Below are positions 1 through 8,007 of a DNA stretch of 23,749 nt, in pieces (position 1 is the first letter of the stretch; each line of letters opens with the position of its first letter). The position numbers and the translations under genes were made by a program. The stretch is from NCBI GenBank assembly GCA_013152825.1, contig JAADFP010000021.1, positions 1-23,749 on the forward strand. Direction: 5' to 3'. The stretch comes from Caldisericota bacterium. Lineage in GTDB: Bacteria; CAIJMQ01; JAADFP01. The notes below the pieces were generated by a model. The model searched no databases and had not been told where the DNA came from. It worked only from the letters and a program-made list of their open reading frames with translations.

Positions 1-84
1 CCGGTCTCTTGTATAAAGGCTTCATCTCCATCACTTCCCTGTATTAAATTTCCCCTGCCCCTGTCCATACGGCAGTGGGATACA

Positions 85-175
85 CTCTAAATAACAAACC
101 CAAAACTTTCTACCCAGAAACCAGGATACTAGGATACCAGGAAACTGATTCACTTACTCACCTGCTTACTATTAC
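85..175 (+). repeat. Composite intergenic repeat, copy 1 (A-B-C blocks)
   Basis: The copy reads, in order, an AAATAACAAACCCAAAACTTTC block (A; quoted piecewise, AACAAACCCAAAACTTTC is invariant), a CCAGGATACTAGGATACCAG block (B) and a TTCACTTACTCACC block (C). The same order is seen on the plus strand at 10065-10215 and on the minus strand at 15870-16004. It abuts the 3' end of vorB: the C block runs into the vorB stop codon at 172. Bases 1-84 hold no gene that I can see. The block translates into low-complexity LTHLLTY-type peptides, which I regard as non-coding. Confidence 0.8.
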
Positions 176-1219
176 TCCAGCCTCTTCATAATCTCTTCCC
201 TCTCTGGCAAGGCTCCCCCCATTCTACCGTAAAACTCCACTTTATCCTTATCGTCCACCGCAAGCAAAACATCTTCCAGCATCTGGCCACTGCTCATCTC
301 TACCACCAGGATTTTTTTGCATCTTTCCCCTATTTTTCTTAAAGCCTGGTAAGGAAAAGGGAAAAGAGTAATAGGCCGAAAAATACCCCATTTCTTTCCC
401 TTTCTCCTGCCCATCCTCACCACTTCCTTGCATATACGAGAAGAAGTGCCATAAGCAACCAGGACTTTTTCTGCATCTTCAACCTCGTTTTCCTCCCACA
501 AAATTTTTTCTTCCATCTGGCGAAACTTCTCCTGCAGGTGCAGGTTAAATCTCTCCAGATCTTCTGTGGGTAGATAAAGGCTCTTTAGTAAACGCGGTTC
601 CCTTGCCTTTGCCCCGTTAAGTATCCAATCCTGGTTTTGAGGAGAAAATTCGGCTTTTTTTATCTCCAGGGGCTCCATTATCTGCCCCAGGTACCCATCA
701 GCCAGAACCATCACCGGGTTACGATACTTCTGAGAAAGGCGAAAAGATTCGAAAAGATTCCTGGGTAAGATTAAACATTTCTTGCACATTAGCAGGGGCA
801 AAAACCATCAGGTGGCAGTCTCCGTGTCCCCCTCCCTTTGTCGCCTGGGAATAATCTCCCTGACTGCCCGCGATATTCCCCAGCCCAGGACCTCCCCGCA
901 TAACATTGACAATCACTACCGGCACTTCCATGCCTACCATATAGGAAATTGCTTCCTGCATAAGGCTAATCCCGGGCGAGGAAGACGTAGTCATGGCCAG
1001 AGCACCTGCCGAAGAGGCTCCCATTATCATATTTATGGCTGCCAGCTCACTCTCTGCCTGGACAAATACTCCTCCTACTTCTGGAAGTCTCCTGGCCATG
1101 TAAGCAGTTAATTCATTCTGTGGAGTAATAGGGTACCCCGCGTAAAAACGACAGCCTGCCAGGACAGCTCCCTCTCCCACTGCTTCATTTCCACTCAGAA
1201 GAACTCTACGGGAGGGCAT
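172..1219 (-). pseudogene. vorB: 2-oxoacid:ferredoxin oxidoreductase alpha subunit (VorB-type), frameshifted by a 10-bp tandem duplication
   Basis: This would be the thiamine-diphosphate-binding alpha subunit of a ferredoxin-dependent 2-oxoacid (probably branched-chain) oxidoreductase, which makes acyl-CoA and reduced ferredoxin. The N-terminal frame (1219 to 719) has the family signature GNEAVGEGAVLAGCRFYAGY, then PITPQNEL and a GGPGLGN segment. The C-terminal frame continues with SQKYRNPVMVLADGYLGQ and the usual transketolase C-domain ending. The two frames meet at 741-760, where GAAAAGATTC is present twice in tandem; deleting one copy gives LTQESFRLSQKYRNP and a 345-residue protein, the normal family length. 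The start ATG has AAAGGAG upstream. The start overlaps the end of the glycosyltransferase gene by 14 bases. No beta/gamma subunit or ferredoxin gene is next to it, which is unusual for this family; the beta gene could lie beyond the window edge, but a repeat follows the stop codon directly. Confidence 0.88.
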
Positions 1220-3086
1220 AGATACTTACTCCTTTCTGGTCATATAGCTTTTTGCAGGAAGCAAGAAAGCTCTGAAACTTTTCCAGGTCTTTCTCTTTCC
1301 AGGCAAAGGGGCGGTAACTCTCTTCTACCCGTTTAAACTCCGAGCGGTTAAACAAAATATGGGTAACTCCCCATTCCTTCAGCTTACTTTTTACCTCCTT
1401 CGTATTAGCAGACTCCCTGATTAGATCGGCAAAGGGGTTCTTATCCAGGGGGCTGAAGGAGATGTAGGGCAAATCACAGTAATAGGTCTGATTATCCGCC
1501 ACAAAGAGAATACGGGAATTCGCCGGAAGATTTTTGTTTATAAATTCATTTGCCGGATAGAAATAGAGCTTCTCTCTTAAATACTCATCTCTGTTAGTAA
1601 GACGCAGAGAAACCTTTCCGAAATCGTAGTAATTAAAATAAACCATGTCTTTAAACCAGTTCAAGCTAAGAGAAAATATTACTACACTTTGCAGAAAAAT
1701 TAAAGTAAGGCGAGTGAATTTTATCCTGTTCAATAAAATTCCCAGGAGCAGTGCAAGAAAGGGAAAGAGAGGGAAGGCAAAGCGTGTTCCCCGGTAAGTA
1801 AAAAAGTAAAGTATTAAAAGTAAATAGAGGCAGTAAAGGGAAACAAACTTGTATTTCTTAGCCAGGGGAAAGAAGAGCAGGGGAATAAGAAGCAGGAAAT
1901 GAAATCCAAAACGAGCATCCCATAGCAGGCGGTAGGTATAACTCAAAAATCCCGCCAGGGAAGCAGAGGAAGCACGGTGAGCAGAGAGGAATTTCTGGTA
2001 AAGAAGGAGAGAGAAATTCTTCCCGCCCAGGAGGGGATAAAAGAGAGGGAAGAGCGGGTTTCCAGTAAAATATATGTTTTTTATCATCCAGGGAGCGAAG
2101 GTAAGCAAAGAGACAAACAGATAGATAAGCGCAGCCTTCCACCCTTTCTCCTCGTTATTGAAAAACAGTATATACAAAAATAGAAAAGGCAGGGTAAAAA
2201 GGATGCCGGTATACTTTGTCCCCATGGCCAGCCCGGAGAATACCCCGGATAGAATCACTCCCTGCCTATTAGAGAAAGTGGAGAGTGCATAGAAGGAGAG
2301 GAAAACGAATAATGCAAGTGCCAGGTCATTGTAGGCAAGAGTGGACAGCTGGAGAAAAAGGGGAATAGAGAAGTAAAGAAGAGCCGCCCACAATCCTCCC
2401 TTTTTTCCTCCCTCCCGCCTAGCCCAGGAATATACAGCCATCCCCAGTACCACCCCCATCAAAAGATGTAAACCTTTCACTATGTAGTCATCAAAAATTC
2501 TCAGGGCCAGCAGGTAGAGCATCTCCATGTTAAAGGGGAAATCAGAGTAAAGGTGATAGGGAAGATAGGTAACTTTACCCTGCATAATATAAAACTTGGG
2601 GACAGCGAGATGATAGGCCAGGGCATCGTAGCTCAGGGGAGGAGTAAAAATCCCCAGGAAGGCAAGATAGAGAAAAGGAGAAAGAACGAGAAGAGGAGGA
2701 TAAAAATGGAAGTCTTTTCTATTTTTCACCAAAAGAAACAGGCCGTAAATAGAGAAAGGAATAAGAAATAAAAGATAGACTTCCTTTCTTATTACTCCCA
2801 GAAGCCCCAGTAAGAGAACAAAAATAGCCCAGGCACCCGCTCCCAGGGAAAAGGAGATAATGATTTCTTCCAGAAAAGCAGGGAATTTGCTCTGTTTTAA
2901 AATCAGCCTTCCTGTGCCATAAAAAGCAAGAAAGAGGAAAAATAGTATAAAAAGATGCGAGAGCTGGTAGTAAAAAAGATAGAAAAGAAAAAACTCCTGG
3001 CTTATCTGGTTTCTCAGGATAAAAGTAAATAAGAGCAGAAAAAGCAAAAAAACTAAAGGCAGCTTGAGTTCCCTATTATCTTTCAC
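1206..3086 (-). CDS. Polytopic membrane glycosyltransferase, GT39/ArnT-like
   Basis: A 626-residue, very hydrophobic protein with about a dozen membrane segments. Residues 148-165 (TPPLSYDALAYHLAVPKF) match the first-loop motif of the PMT/ArnT GT-C fold, where the acidic residue (D154) is the presumed catalytic or metal residue. The C-terminal soluble part (about 525-626) has the 'PANSRILFVADNQTYY' and 'LKEWGVTHILFNRSEF' segments typical of ArnT-like enzymes in uncultured bacteria. Such enzymes move a sugar from a polyprenyl-phosphate donor to lipid, protein or glycan on the outer face of the inner membrane; substrate unknown. The start is GTG at 3086 with no Shine-Dalgarno sequence; a TGGTAAAAT box ends 6 nt before it. 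vorB overlaps its 3' end, so the two are probably co-transcribed although functionally unrelated. Confidence 0.8.
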   Translation of the reverse strand: MKDNRELKLPLVFLLFLLLFTFILRNQISQEFFLFYLFYYQLSHLFILFFLFLAFYGTGRLILKQSKFPAFLEEIIISFSLGAGAWAIFVLLLGLLGVIRKEVYLLFLIPFSIYGLFLLVKNRKDFHFYPPLLVLSPFLYLAFLGIFTPPLSYDALAYHLAVPKFYIMQGKVTYLPYHLYSDFPFNMEMLYLLALRIFDDYIVKGLHLLMGVVLGMAVYSWARREGGKKGGLWAALLYFSIPLFLQLSTLAYNDLALALFVFLSFYALSTFSNRQGVILSGVFSGLAMGTKYTGILFTLPFLFLYILFFNNEEKGWKAALIYLFVSLLTFAPWMIKNIYFTGNPLFPLFYPLLGGKNFSLLLYQKFLSAHRASSASLAGFLSYTYRLLWDARFGFHFLLLIPLLFFPLAKKYKFVSLYCLYLLLILYFFTYRGTRFAFPLFPFLALLLGILLNRIKFTRLTLIFLQSVVIFSLSLNWFKDMVYFNYYDFGKVSLRLTNRDEYLREKLYFYPANEFINKNLPANSRILFVADNQTYYCDLPYISFSPLDKNPFADLIRESANTKEVKSKLKEWGVTHILFNRSEFKRVEESYRPFAWKEKDLEKFQSFLASCKKLYDQKGVSIYALP

Positions 3087-3092
3087 TGTAAC

Positions 3093-3101
3093 ATTTTACC
3101 A
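3093..3101 (-). promoter_or_regulatory. Extended -10 box TGGTAAAAT before the glycosyltransferase gene
   Basis: On the minus strand TGGTAAAAT ends 6 nt upstream of the GTG start. No good -35 is seen. The same TGNTAAAAT pattern occurs before the genes starting at 4249, 15460 (minus) and 19943. If transcription starts 6-7 nt downstream, the mRNA is leaderless, which fits the missing Shine-Dalgarno sequence. Confidence 0.45.
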
Positions 3102-3303
3102 GAAAAACAGGCCCTTTGAGTAACAGATAGCAGGAAAGAGGATTTAATTCTTGAATCTGGTAAATATGCATCTTCGTAAGCAGGGTTAGCCGATATTATC
3201 CTTTCCCCTCCACACTTTTCTTCAAAGCAATTGGCCTTCCCCTGCTCTATCCAGATTCTATTTTATCCTTTATTGTGTTAGAATTCTCCCAGAGGTGGAA
3301 GAC

Positions 3304-3552
3304 ATGAGAAAGGTTATGATAGAAGTTGATAAAAAACAGATAGAGGCAGCTATAGAACAACTGGATATCACTGACAAACTCGCGCTCTTTAAAAAATTAG
3401 AAAGGCAAACAAGGAAAGAGCGATGGGATGCACTTACTTTAAAAATCAGGAAGCGATTTAAAGAAAACCCTATTTCGGAAGAAGAAATTACCCGTATATG
3501 CGAAGAAGTGAGACAGCGAATATATGAGGAAAGTACCAAAGGTAGTAGTTGA
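3304..3552 (+). CDS. Putative antitoxin paired with the PIN-domain toxin
   Basis: A small charged, mostly helical protein (82 residues from ATG 3304), of the kind regularly found immediately upstream of COG1569-type PIN toxins: an 'AIEQLDITDKLALFKKLERQTRKERWDAL' segment, then 'NPISEEEITRICEEVRQRIYE'. The presumed role is to bind and block the neighbouring nuclease and possibly repress the operon. An in-frame GTG at 3295 would add three residues, but the AGAGGTGG sequence at 3291-3298 overlaps that codon and sits about 5 nt before ATG 3304, so the ATG is the better start. The 3' end overlaps the toxin gene by 29 bases. No DNA-binding fold is obvious by eye; the antitoxin call rests on arrangement and resemblance. 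Confidence 0.65.
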   Translation: MRKVMIEVDKKQIEAAIEQLDITDKLALFKKLERQTRKERWDALTLKIRKRFKENPISEEEITRICEEVRQRIYEESTKGSS

Positions 3553-3937
3553 TACCAATATATTTGTCAGCGCACTTCTTGGAAGTAAACCCTCACGGTT
3601 GATATTAGAGGCTTTTGTTACCGGAAGAGTTGACCTGGTAATCTCAGAGGCTCTTTTTAGAGAACTCATGGAAGTTGTGGGGGAAGATAGACTTGCCGAT
3701 TTCATAAAAAAAGAGGAATGTGAGGAATTAGCAGAACTGCTAAAAACTGATGCGGTGTGGATTAAATCAGAAGAAAAAATTTCTGCCTGCCGCGACCCAA
3801 AAGATAATATAGTGCTTGAATCTGCGGTGGCAGGAAAGGTGAATTTTATTGTCACCGGTGATAATGATTTGCTTGTACTTTCCCCATTTCGCAATATTCC
3901 CATTGTAACACCAGCTAAATTTTTGAAGCTTCTTTGA
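3524..3937 (+). CDS. PIN-domain ribonuclease, toxin of a type II toxin-antitoxin pair
   Basis: A 137-residue PIN domain of the COG1569 type ('putative toxin-antitoxin system toxin component, PIN family'). The acidic metal-binding residues are visible: D10 in VVVDTNIFVSALL, E47 in SEALFRELMEVV, D94 in CRDPKDNIVLESA, and D113/D115 in FIVTGDNDLL. These normally coordinate Mg2+/Mn2+ for RNA cleavage, and all are present, so the toxin looks active. The gene starts inside the 3' end of the antitoxin frame, giving translational coupling. Targets cannot be told from sequence. The pair stands alone between a divergent glycosyltransferase gene and the BatA/VWA operon. Confidence 0.85.
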   Translation: MRKVPKVVVDTNIFVSALLGSKPSRLILEAFVTGRVDLVISEALFRELMEVVGEDRLADFIKKEECEELAELLKTDAVWIKSEEKISACRDPKDNIVLESAVAGKVNFIVTGDNDLLVLSPFRNIPIVTPAKFLKLL

Positions 3938-4227
3938 TTTCCCCATAACTCACCAGAAGGGTTACTTTATCCACCAGTGTCCTGTCAAACGCAACATCCT
4001 TTTCACAGGAGATGACTTATTGTCACCTACTAAAATCCCTGCCCTTTTGGGAAATGAAGCATCACCCAAACCCCTGGCCCGTGTAGGCAATTAAATCAGT
4101 CATACTTTCTCTTGCTACCTTAGTCGCTTTCCTGCTATCACGATAATGAAGAGATTAACCAGTGATAAAATCTCCCTATTATTCTTCACACCTGAATAGA
4201 CCTGAACATAAGTTTAACAGGCGAAAG
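3938..4227. other. Gene-free stretch, possible decayed coding remnant
   Basis: No intact gene is present. On the minus strand three short open stretches in different frames look protein-like (from about 4120 down to 3910: 'RKATKVARESMTDLIAYTG', then 'DASFPKRAGILVGDNKSS', then 'FDRTLVDKVTLLVSYGEIK'), each ended by a stop or frame change. This may be an eroded gene but I do not recognise the family, and chance cannot be excluded. None of the window's repeat blocks are found here. Confidence 0.25.
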
Positions 4228-4236
4228 TGTTAAAAT
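4228..4236 (+). promoter_or_regulatory. Extended -10 box TGTTAAAAT before the BatA/VWA gene
   Basis: TGTTAAAAT lies 12 nt before the ATG at 4249; there is no convincing -35 and only a weak AGAAG in the short leader. The motif matches TGNTAAAAT boxes before three other genes in the window. Confidence 0.4.
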
Positions 4237-4248
4237 AGAAGATAAGTT

Positions 4249-6177
4249 ATGCCTTTTCTTCATCCTTTGTATCTCCTGGGGCTGGTTTCCATTATTTCGC
4301 CCCTGCTTATCCATTTCCTTGCCCGCAGAAGGGCCCGGGTAATACCCTTTTCTTCCTTAAGATTTCTCATGCCCTCTTCTACACGGAGAACTTTCTTTCT
4401 GAGGCTCAAGGAACTATTACTTCTGCTCCTGCGCATACTTGCCCTGCTTCTCTTAACCCTGGGCATAGCCCAACCGGTGAGCAAATCTCTTTCTTCAAAT
4501 ATTCGTTCTATGCTCATACTGGATAATTCCTACTCCATGCAGGCCAGGGCAGGAGAACCCTGGAAAAAAGCCAGGGAAAAAGTGAAAGAATACTTAGGGA
4601 AAGGGGGAAGCTACTTCCTCTTAACCGGATACGGAGAGAAGATTTACCAGAAGGATATAGAAAACACTCTCTCTTCCCTGCCTGTTCTTCACTCTCCCCT
4701 ACCGCTAAACCAGCTTCTCAATAAATCAACAGAATTCCTGGGCAAATTCCCCCGGGGAAAAAAACGGATAATCATTATTTCCGACATGCAAAAAATAAAT
4801 TTCTCCGGGGTAAAGAGCTCCTATCCCCTTCCCATTCTCTTGGAAGGAGTAGACAGCAAAGAAGAAGAGAATGTAAGTATAGAAAATGCCGAGTTAAGCA
4901 TCCAGGGGACCAGGGTTACTTTTGAGCTAACCTTACATAATTACTCTTCCCAAGTTAAAGAGGGGAAAATACAGTTGCATATAGGGGGGGAACTTCTCCG
5001 GGAAGAAAGTGTCCAGATACCTCCCGAATCTACTCTCCCCCTGCGCTTTTCCGCCAACCTGGCTCCTGGAAGCTATGAAGGGATAATAAAACTGGTAACA
5101 GAAGATGATTTAAAAGAAGACAACCTCTGGTTTCTATCCTTTTCCACCTTTTCCCCGGTTAAGATACTCTGCCTGAACGGACGCCCTTCTCCGGTAAAGT
5201 ACATGGATAGCGCCTACTACCTTTCCCTGGCCCTCAACCCCGCAAAAGATAAAAACTTTTACCTTCAGCCAGAGGTGGCAGACAAAATCCCTGCGAATCT
5301 CTCCCCTTACCCCGTGGTTTTTCTCCTGGAGTGGCAAAAGTTTACTACCCGGGAAGCGGATATACTCACAGATTATGTAAACAGGGGAGGAATACTCTGG
5401 GTGGTCATGGGTAAGAATGTATCTCTTCCCGACTACAACTCATCCCTTTCTTCTCTCTTACCCGCAGACCTGATTTCGCATAGGGAAGGCACCTATTACC
5501 TGAAAGACACCCCTGCCTTCCCCCTCCTAAAAGAGTTAAAAGAAAGAGTCACCTTTCGCGAGATAACCTCTGTAAAAGCGAAAAAGGGTACACGTATCCT
5601 TCTCTACTTCTCCGGGGGATATCCCGCACTCATAGAAAATAGACTGGGTAAGGGCAGGGTTTACCTCTTCACTTCCTCTCTTTCCCTCTCCACTGCCGAC
5701 TTTCCCCTGACTCCCTACTACCTGCCCTTTATCTATACCTCTCTTACCCGGGTACTTTCTCCTGCTCACTCTCTCAAGCCAATTTTTACCCACAGCCGGG
5801 TGATGCTGCCTCCTGCTAAAAAGATGCTTACCCTCATAGATCCGCGGGGCAAGACAATAAAGGCAAAAGGCTACTTTACCCCTCTTATCCCGGGGATTTA
5901 CCGCCTAAAAGGGACAAAAGAAACATTCGCAGTAAACTCTAACCGGGCAGAATCCGATCTCAGGAAAATAAGCAAGGAAGAGGCAAAAAAAGAGATGGGC
6001 AATAGTGTTATATGGAGAGATGAAAAGAAAAAAGAAGCTCTGCAACCAGAAGGCTGGGGAAACCTTTTGCTCTTGATAGGACTCTTTATCCTGGGGATGG
6101 AAAGTATTCTGGCCAATTCCTTTTTACCCTCGGAGAAAGCAAAAAGACAAATTTTTCTGAGAGGAGGGAAGAAATGA
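4249..6177 (+). CDS. BatA/VWA-domain membrane protein
   Basis: A 642-residue protein. Residues 1-75 are the BatA N-terminal double-membrane-segment domain (HPLYLLGLVSIISPLLIHFLARRR, then a basic loop and a long Leu-rich helix). A von Willebrand factor A domain follows, with the MIDAS metal-binding motif DNSYS at 92-96 and a later 'RIIIISDMQ' strand. The middle part resembles a beta-sandwich ('TRVTFELTLHNYS...KEGKIQLHIGG'). Further on, 'PVVFLLEWQKFTTREADILTDYVNRGGILWVV' is like the glutamine-amidotransferase-like fold often found in these proteins. A final membrane helix lies near 605-625. Such proteins are usually found in Bat/aerotolerance-type operons with MoxR ATPases, but no MoxR or DUF58 gene is here. 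Its stop codon overlaps the lipoprotein start (ATGA). Exact role unknown. Confidence 0.82.
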   Translation: MPFLHPLYLLGLVSIISPLLIHFLARRRARVIPFSSLRFLMPSSTRRTFFLRLKELLLLLLRILALLLLTLGIAQPVSKSLSSNIRSMLILDNSYSMQARAGEPWKKAREKVKEYLGKGGSYFLLTGYGEKIYQKDIENTLSSLPVLHSPLPLNQLLNKSTEFLGKFPRGKKRIIIISDMQKINFSGVKSSYPLPILLEGVDSKEEENVSIENAELSIQGTRVTFELTLHNYSSQVKEGKIQLHIGGELLREESVQIPPESTLPLRFSANLAPGSYEGIIKLVTEDDLKEDNLWFLSFSTFSPVKILCLNGRPSPVKYMDSAYYLSLALNPAKDKNFYLQPEVADKIPANLSPYPVVFLLEWQKFTTREADILTDYVNRGGILWVVMGKNVSLPDYNSSLSSLLPADLISHREGTYYLKDTPAFPLLKELKERVTFREITSVKAKKGTRILLYFSGGYPALIENRLGKGRVYLFTSSLSLSTADFPLTPYYLPFIYTSLTRVLSPAHSLKPIFTHSRVMLPPAKKMLTLIDPRGKTIKAKGYFTPLIPGIYRLKGTKETFAVNSNRAESDLRKISKEEAKKEMGNSVIWRDEKKKEALQPEGWGNLLLLIGLFILGMESILANSFLPSEKAKRQIFLRGGKK

Positions 6178-6347
6178 GAGGGTATAAAATCATAATCTAC
6201 GGTATAATTATGGCAGGCTGGCTATTCACCCTTAGTGGTTGTGCCACTATGCCCAGAGGTAGAATAGAGGTGAAGGGAGAAATAGGAAGGAGCTACCAGG
6301 TAGGCGTGGAAGTGGAAACCAAAATACCGGGTAGCGAGAAAAAATAA
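6174..6347 (+). CDS. Small lipoprotein (57 residues)
   Basis: A short gene with a clear lipoprotein signal: a basic N-terminus (MRGYK), a hydrophobic core (IIIYGIIMAGWLFT) and a perfect lipobox LSGC, giving a lipid-modified Cys23. The mature part is only 35 residues, charged and without recognised domains ('GRIEVKGEIGRSYQVGVEVETKIPG'). GAGGAGGG upstream is a good ribosome binding site, and the ATG overlaps the previous stop as ATGA, which strongly supports translation. It lies 8 nt before pyrK, so it is part of the same transcript. Similar tiny lipoproteins often escape annotation. The function is unknown; an envelope partner of the BatA/VWA protein is a guess from position. Confidence 0.8.
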   Translation: MRGYKIIIYGIIMAGWLFTLSGCATMPRGRIEVKGEIGRSYQVGVEVETKIPGSEKK

Positions 6348-6355
6348 AATAACCT

Positions 6356-7123
6356 ATGGAATGGAATCTTACCGTAACCGGGAATACCCCTCTTAACTCC
6401 TCCCACTTTCTCCTGGAGATAGAAATTCCCTCCTCATTCCCCCCTCCCCGTCCCGGACAGTTTATTCATATTAAAACAGGAGAGCCACCTGGTTTCCTCC
6501 TGCGCCGTCCTTTCTCCATTTTCTCCTATCAAAGCGAAAAGAGGAAAATCGAAGTATTTTACAGAATAGTGGGCAGAGGAACCAAAGTCCTCTCAGAAAA
6601 AAAGAAAGGCGAGCAAATTAACCTGCTGGGCCCCCTGGGAAACTATTTTAGCTGGGACAATAAAACCGTACCCCTGCTTGTAGGAGGAGGAAGAGGCATA
6701 GCGCCTCTCCACTTCCTATACCAGGAAATGAAAAGCAATGGCATAGAACCCTATGTTTTATTCGGTTTTAAAAATGAAGAGGATACAGTCTTCAGGGAGA
6801 AATTCTTTCCGGAAAGATTCTTCCTATGCACAGAAGATGGCAGTGCAGGAGAGAAGGGTAAAGTAACCGATATTCTTAAAAAACACCTCCCTTATCTCCA
6901 GGAGAAAATAAATAAAATATTCTCCTGCGGGGCCAAAGAGATGCTAAAAGAAATATATCTAATGGCAAAGGAGAAAAAGATTGCCTGCGAGGTCTCTTTC
7001 GAGCAATTCATGGGATGCGGAATAGGAATTTGCCAGGGGTGCGTGGTAAAAACCAAACAGGGATATAGGAGAATCTGCCGGGAAGGCCCGGTATTTAATG
7101 CCGATGAGATAGCATGGGAATAA
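6356..7123 (+). CDS. pyrK: Dihydroorotate dehydrogenase B, electron-transfer subunit
   Basis: PyrK carries FAD and a [2Fe-2S] cluster and passes electrons from the FMN of PyrD to NAD+ in pyrimidine synthesis. The 255 residues show the ferredoxin-reductase-like order: FAD-binding RRPFS at 50-54, a GGGRGIAPL nucleotide-binding loop at 110-118, a 'SCGAKEML' segment at 190-197, and the cluster Cys residues C221, C226, C229 and C241 in CGIGICQGC...RRICREGPVF. Length and motifs are normal. The gene overlaps pyrD by 10 bases, as expected for two subunits made in equal amounts. Confidence 0.95.
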   Translation: MEWNLTVTGNTPLNSSHFLLEIEIPSSFPPPRPGQFIHIKTGEPPGFLLRRPFSIFSYQSEKRKIEVFYRIVGRGTKVLSEKKKGEQINLLGPLGNYFSWDNKTVPLLVGGGRGIAPLHFLYQEMKSNGIEPYVLFGFKNEEDTVFREKFFPERFFLCTEDGSAGEKGKVTDILKKHLPYLQEKINKIFSCGAKEMLKEIYLMAKEKKIACEVSFEQFMGCGIGICQGCVVKTKQGYRRICREGPVFNADEIAWE

Positions 7124-8007
7124 ACTTAACAATAAACTTTTTAGGCAAGGAGTTAGCCACTCCTGTAATACTGGCCTCCGGAGTATCTGGCTATTCTGAT
7201 GAACTTATGTCCTTCCTTGACCCTGCCTCGGTAGGGGCTGTAACCACAAAAACCATCACCCTGCAACCCCGGGAAGGGAATCCCCCTCCCAGAATAATCG
7301 AGGTACCCGGCGGGATTATAAACTCCATCGGGCTGGCAAATATGGGCATTGAAGCCTTTTTAAAAGATAAACTCTCTTCTCTTCTTAAACTTCCCATGAA
7401 AAAGATAGTAAGCATAGGAGGAACCCGAGAAGAAGAATTCCCCCTGCTGGCTGAGAAATTATCTAACTCCAGGATAGACTTTTTAGAATTGAACCTTTCC
7501 TGTCCCAACATTGCGAAGAAAAGACTCTTCGCTCAGGAACCAGAAACATGCTTAAGAATAATAAAAAACACCAAAAAGGCTTCCCCCCTCCCAGTAATAG
7601 CAAAGCTTTCTCCCCAGGTAACAGACATAAAAGATATAGCTCTGGCCTGCGTAGAAGGGGGAGCAGATGCTCTGAATCTTATAAACAGCTTACCTGTTCT
7701 ATGCTTCTATGCACCGGGGGAAAAACTCCGGGGAGGATTATCCGGGCCATCGTTAAAACCCCTATCCTTGCGGCTCATTGAAGAAACCAGGAAAGTTACC
7801 ACCCTTCCCATCATAGGTACGGGCGGAGTCTATTCCGGGAAAGATATTATTGATTATTTCTCAGCAGGGGCAAATTGTGTGAGCCTGGGGAGTGTACTGC
7901 TTCTTGAGCCCTCCGCACCGGTAAGAATAGCAAGAGAGCTAAAAGATATACTTGCTTCTTTCGGCTACGATTCCCTGTCCCGCTTTTCCAGTTCCACAGG
8001 CTTATAA
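7114..8007 (+). CDS. pyrD: Dihydroorotate dehydrogenase B, catalytic subunit
   Basis: A class 1B dihydroorotate dehydrogenase of 297 residues, oxidising dihydroorotate to orotate on FMN in the cytoplasm. Visible motifs are TKTITLQPREGNPPPRI near 45-61, the catalytic-loop NLSCPN with C130 as the base, the FMN-binding AKLSP (K164), 'GLSGPSLKPLSLR' and the phosphate-binding IIGTGGV at 233-239. The partner PyrK is encoded just upstream, so the enzyme is expected to be the NAD-dependent heterotetramer. The 3' end overlaps the convergent phoU gene by 43 bases, leaving no space for a classical terminator between them. Confidence 0.95.
   Translation: MGINLTINFLGKELATPVILASGVSGYSDELMSFLDPASVGAVTTKTITLQPREGNPPPRIIEVPGGIINSIGLANMGIEAFLKDKLSSLLKLPMKKIVSIGGTREEEFPLLAEKLSNSRIDFLELNLSCPNIAKKRLFAQEPETCLRIIKNTKKASPLPVIAKLSPQVTDIKDIALACVEGGADALNLINSLPVLCFYAPGEKLRGGLSGPSLKPLSLRLIEETRKVTTLPIIGTGGVYSGKDIIDYFSAGANCVSLGSVLLLEPSAPVRIARELKDILASFGYDSLSRFSSSTGL

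Noticed and set aside
85..120. AAACCC/CCCTAAA-rich block A as a telomere-like array
   Set aside because: Units are not regular tandem copies, occur within the contig in both orientations and sit among other repeat blocks.
172..1219. vorB as two separate overlapping genes
   Set aside because: The two frames are complementary halves of one family, joined exactly at a 10-bp duplication. The second half has no good start of its own.
3295..3303. GTG at 3295 as the antitoxin start
   Set aside because: The likely ribosome binding sequence AGAGGTGG overlaps this codon and is placed correctly only for ATG 3304.
6306..6317. 6-bp tandem GTGGAA in the lipoprotein gene as another member of the duplication series
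   Set aside because: It is in frame (Val-Glu-Val-Glu), short enough to occur by chance, and there is no consensus to compare with.
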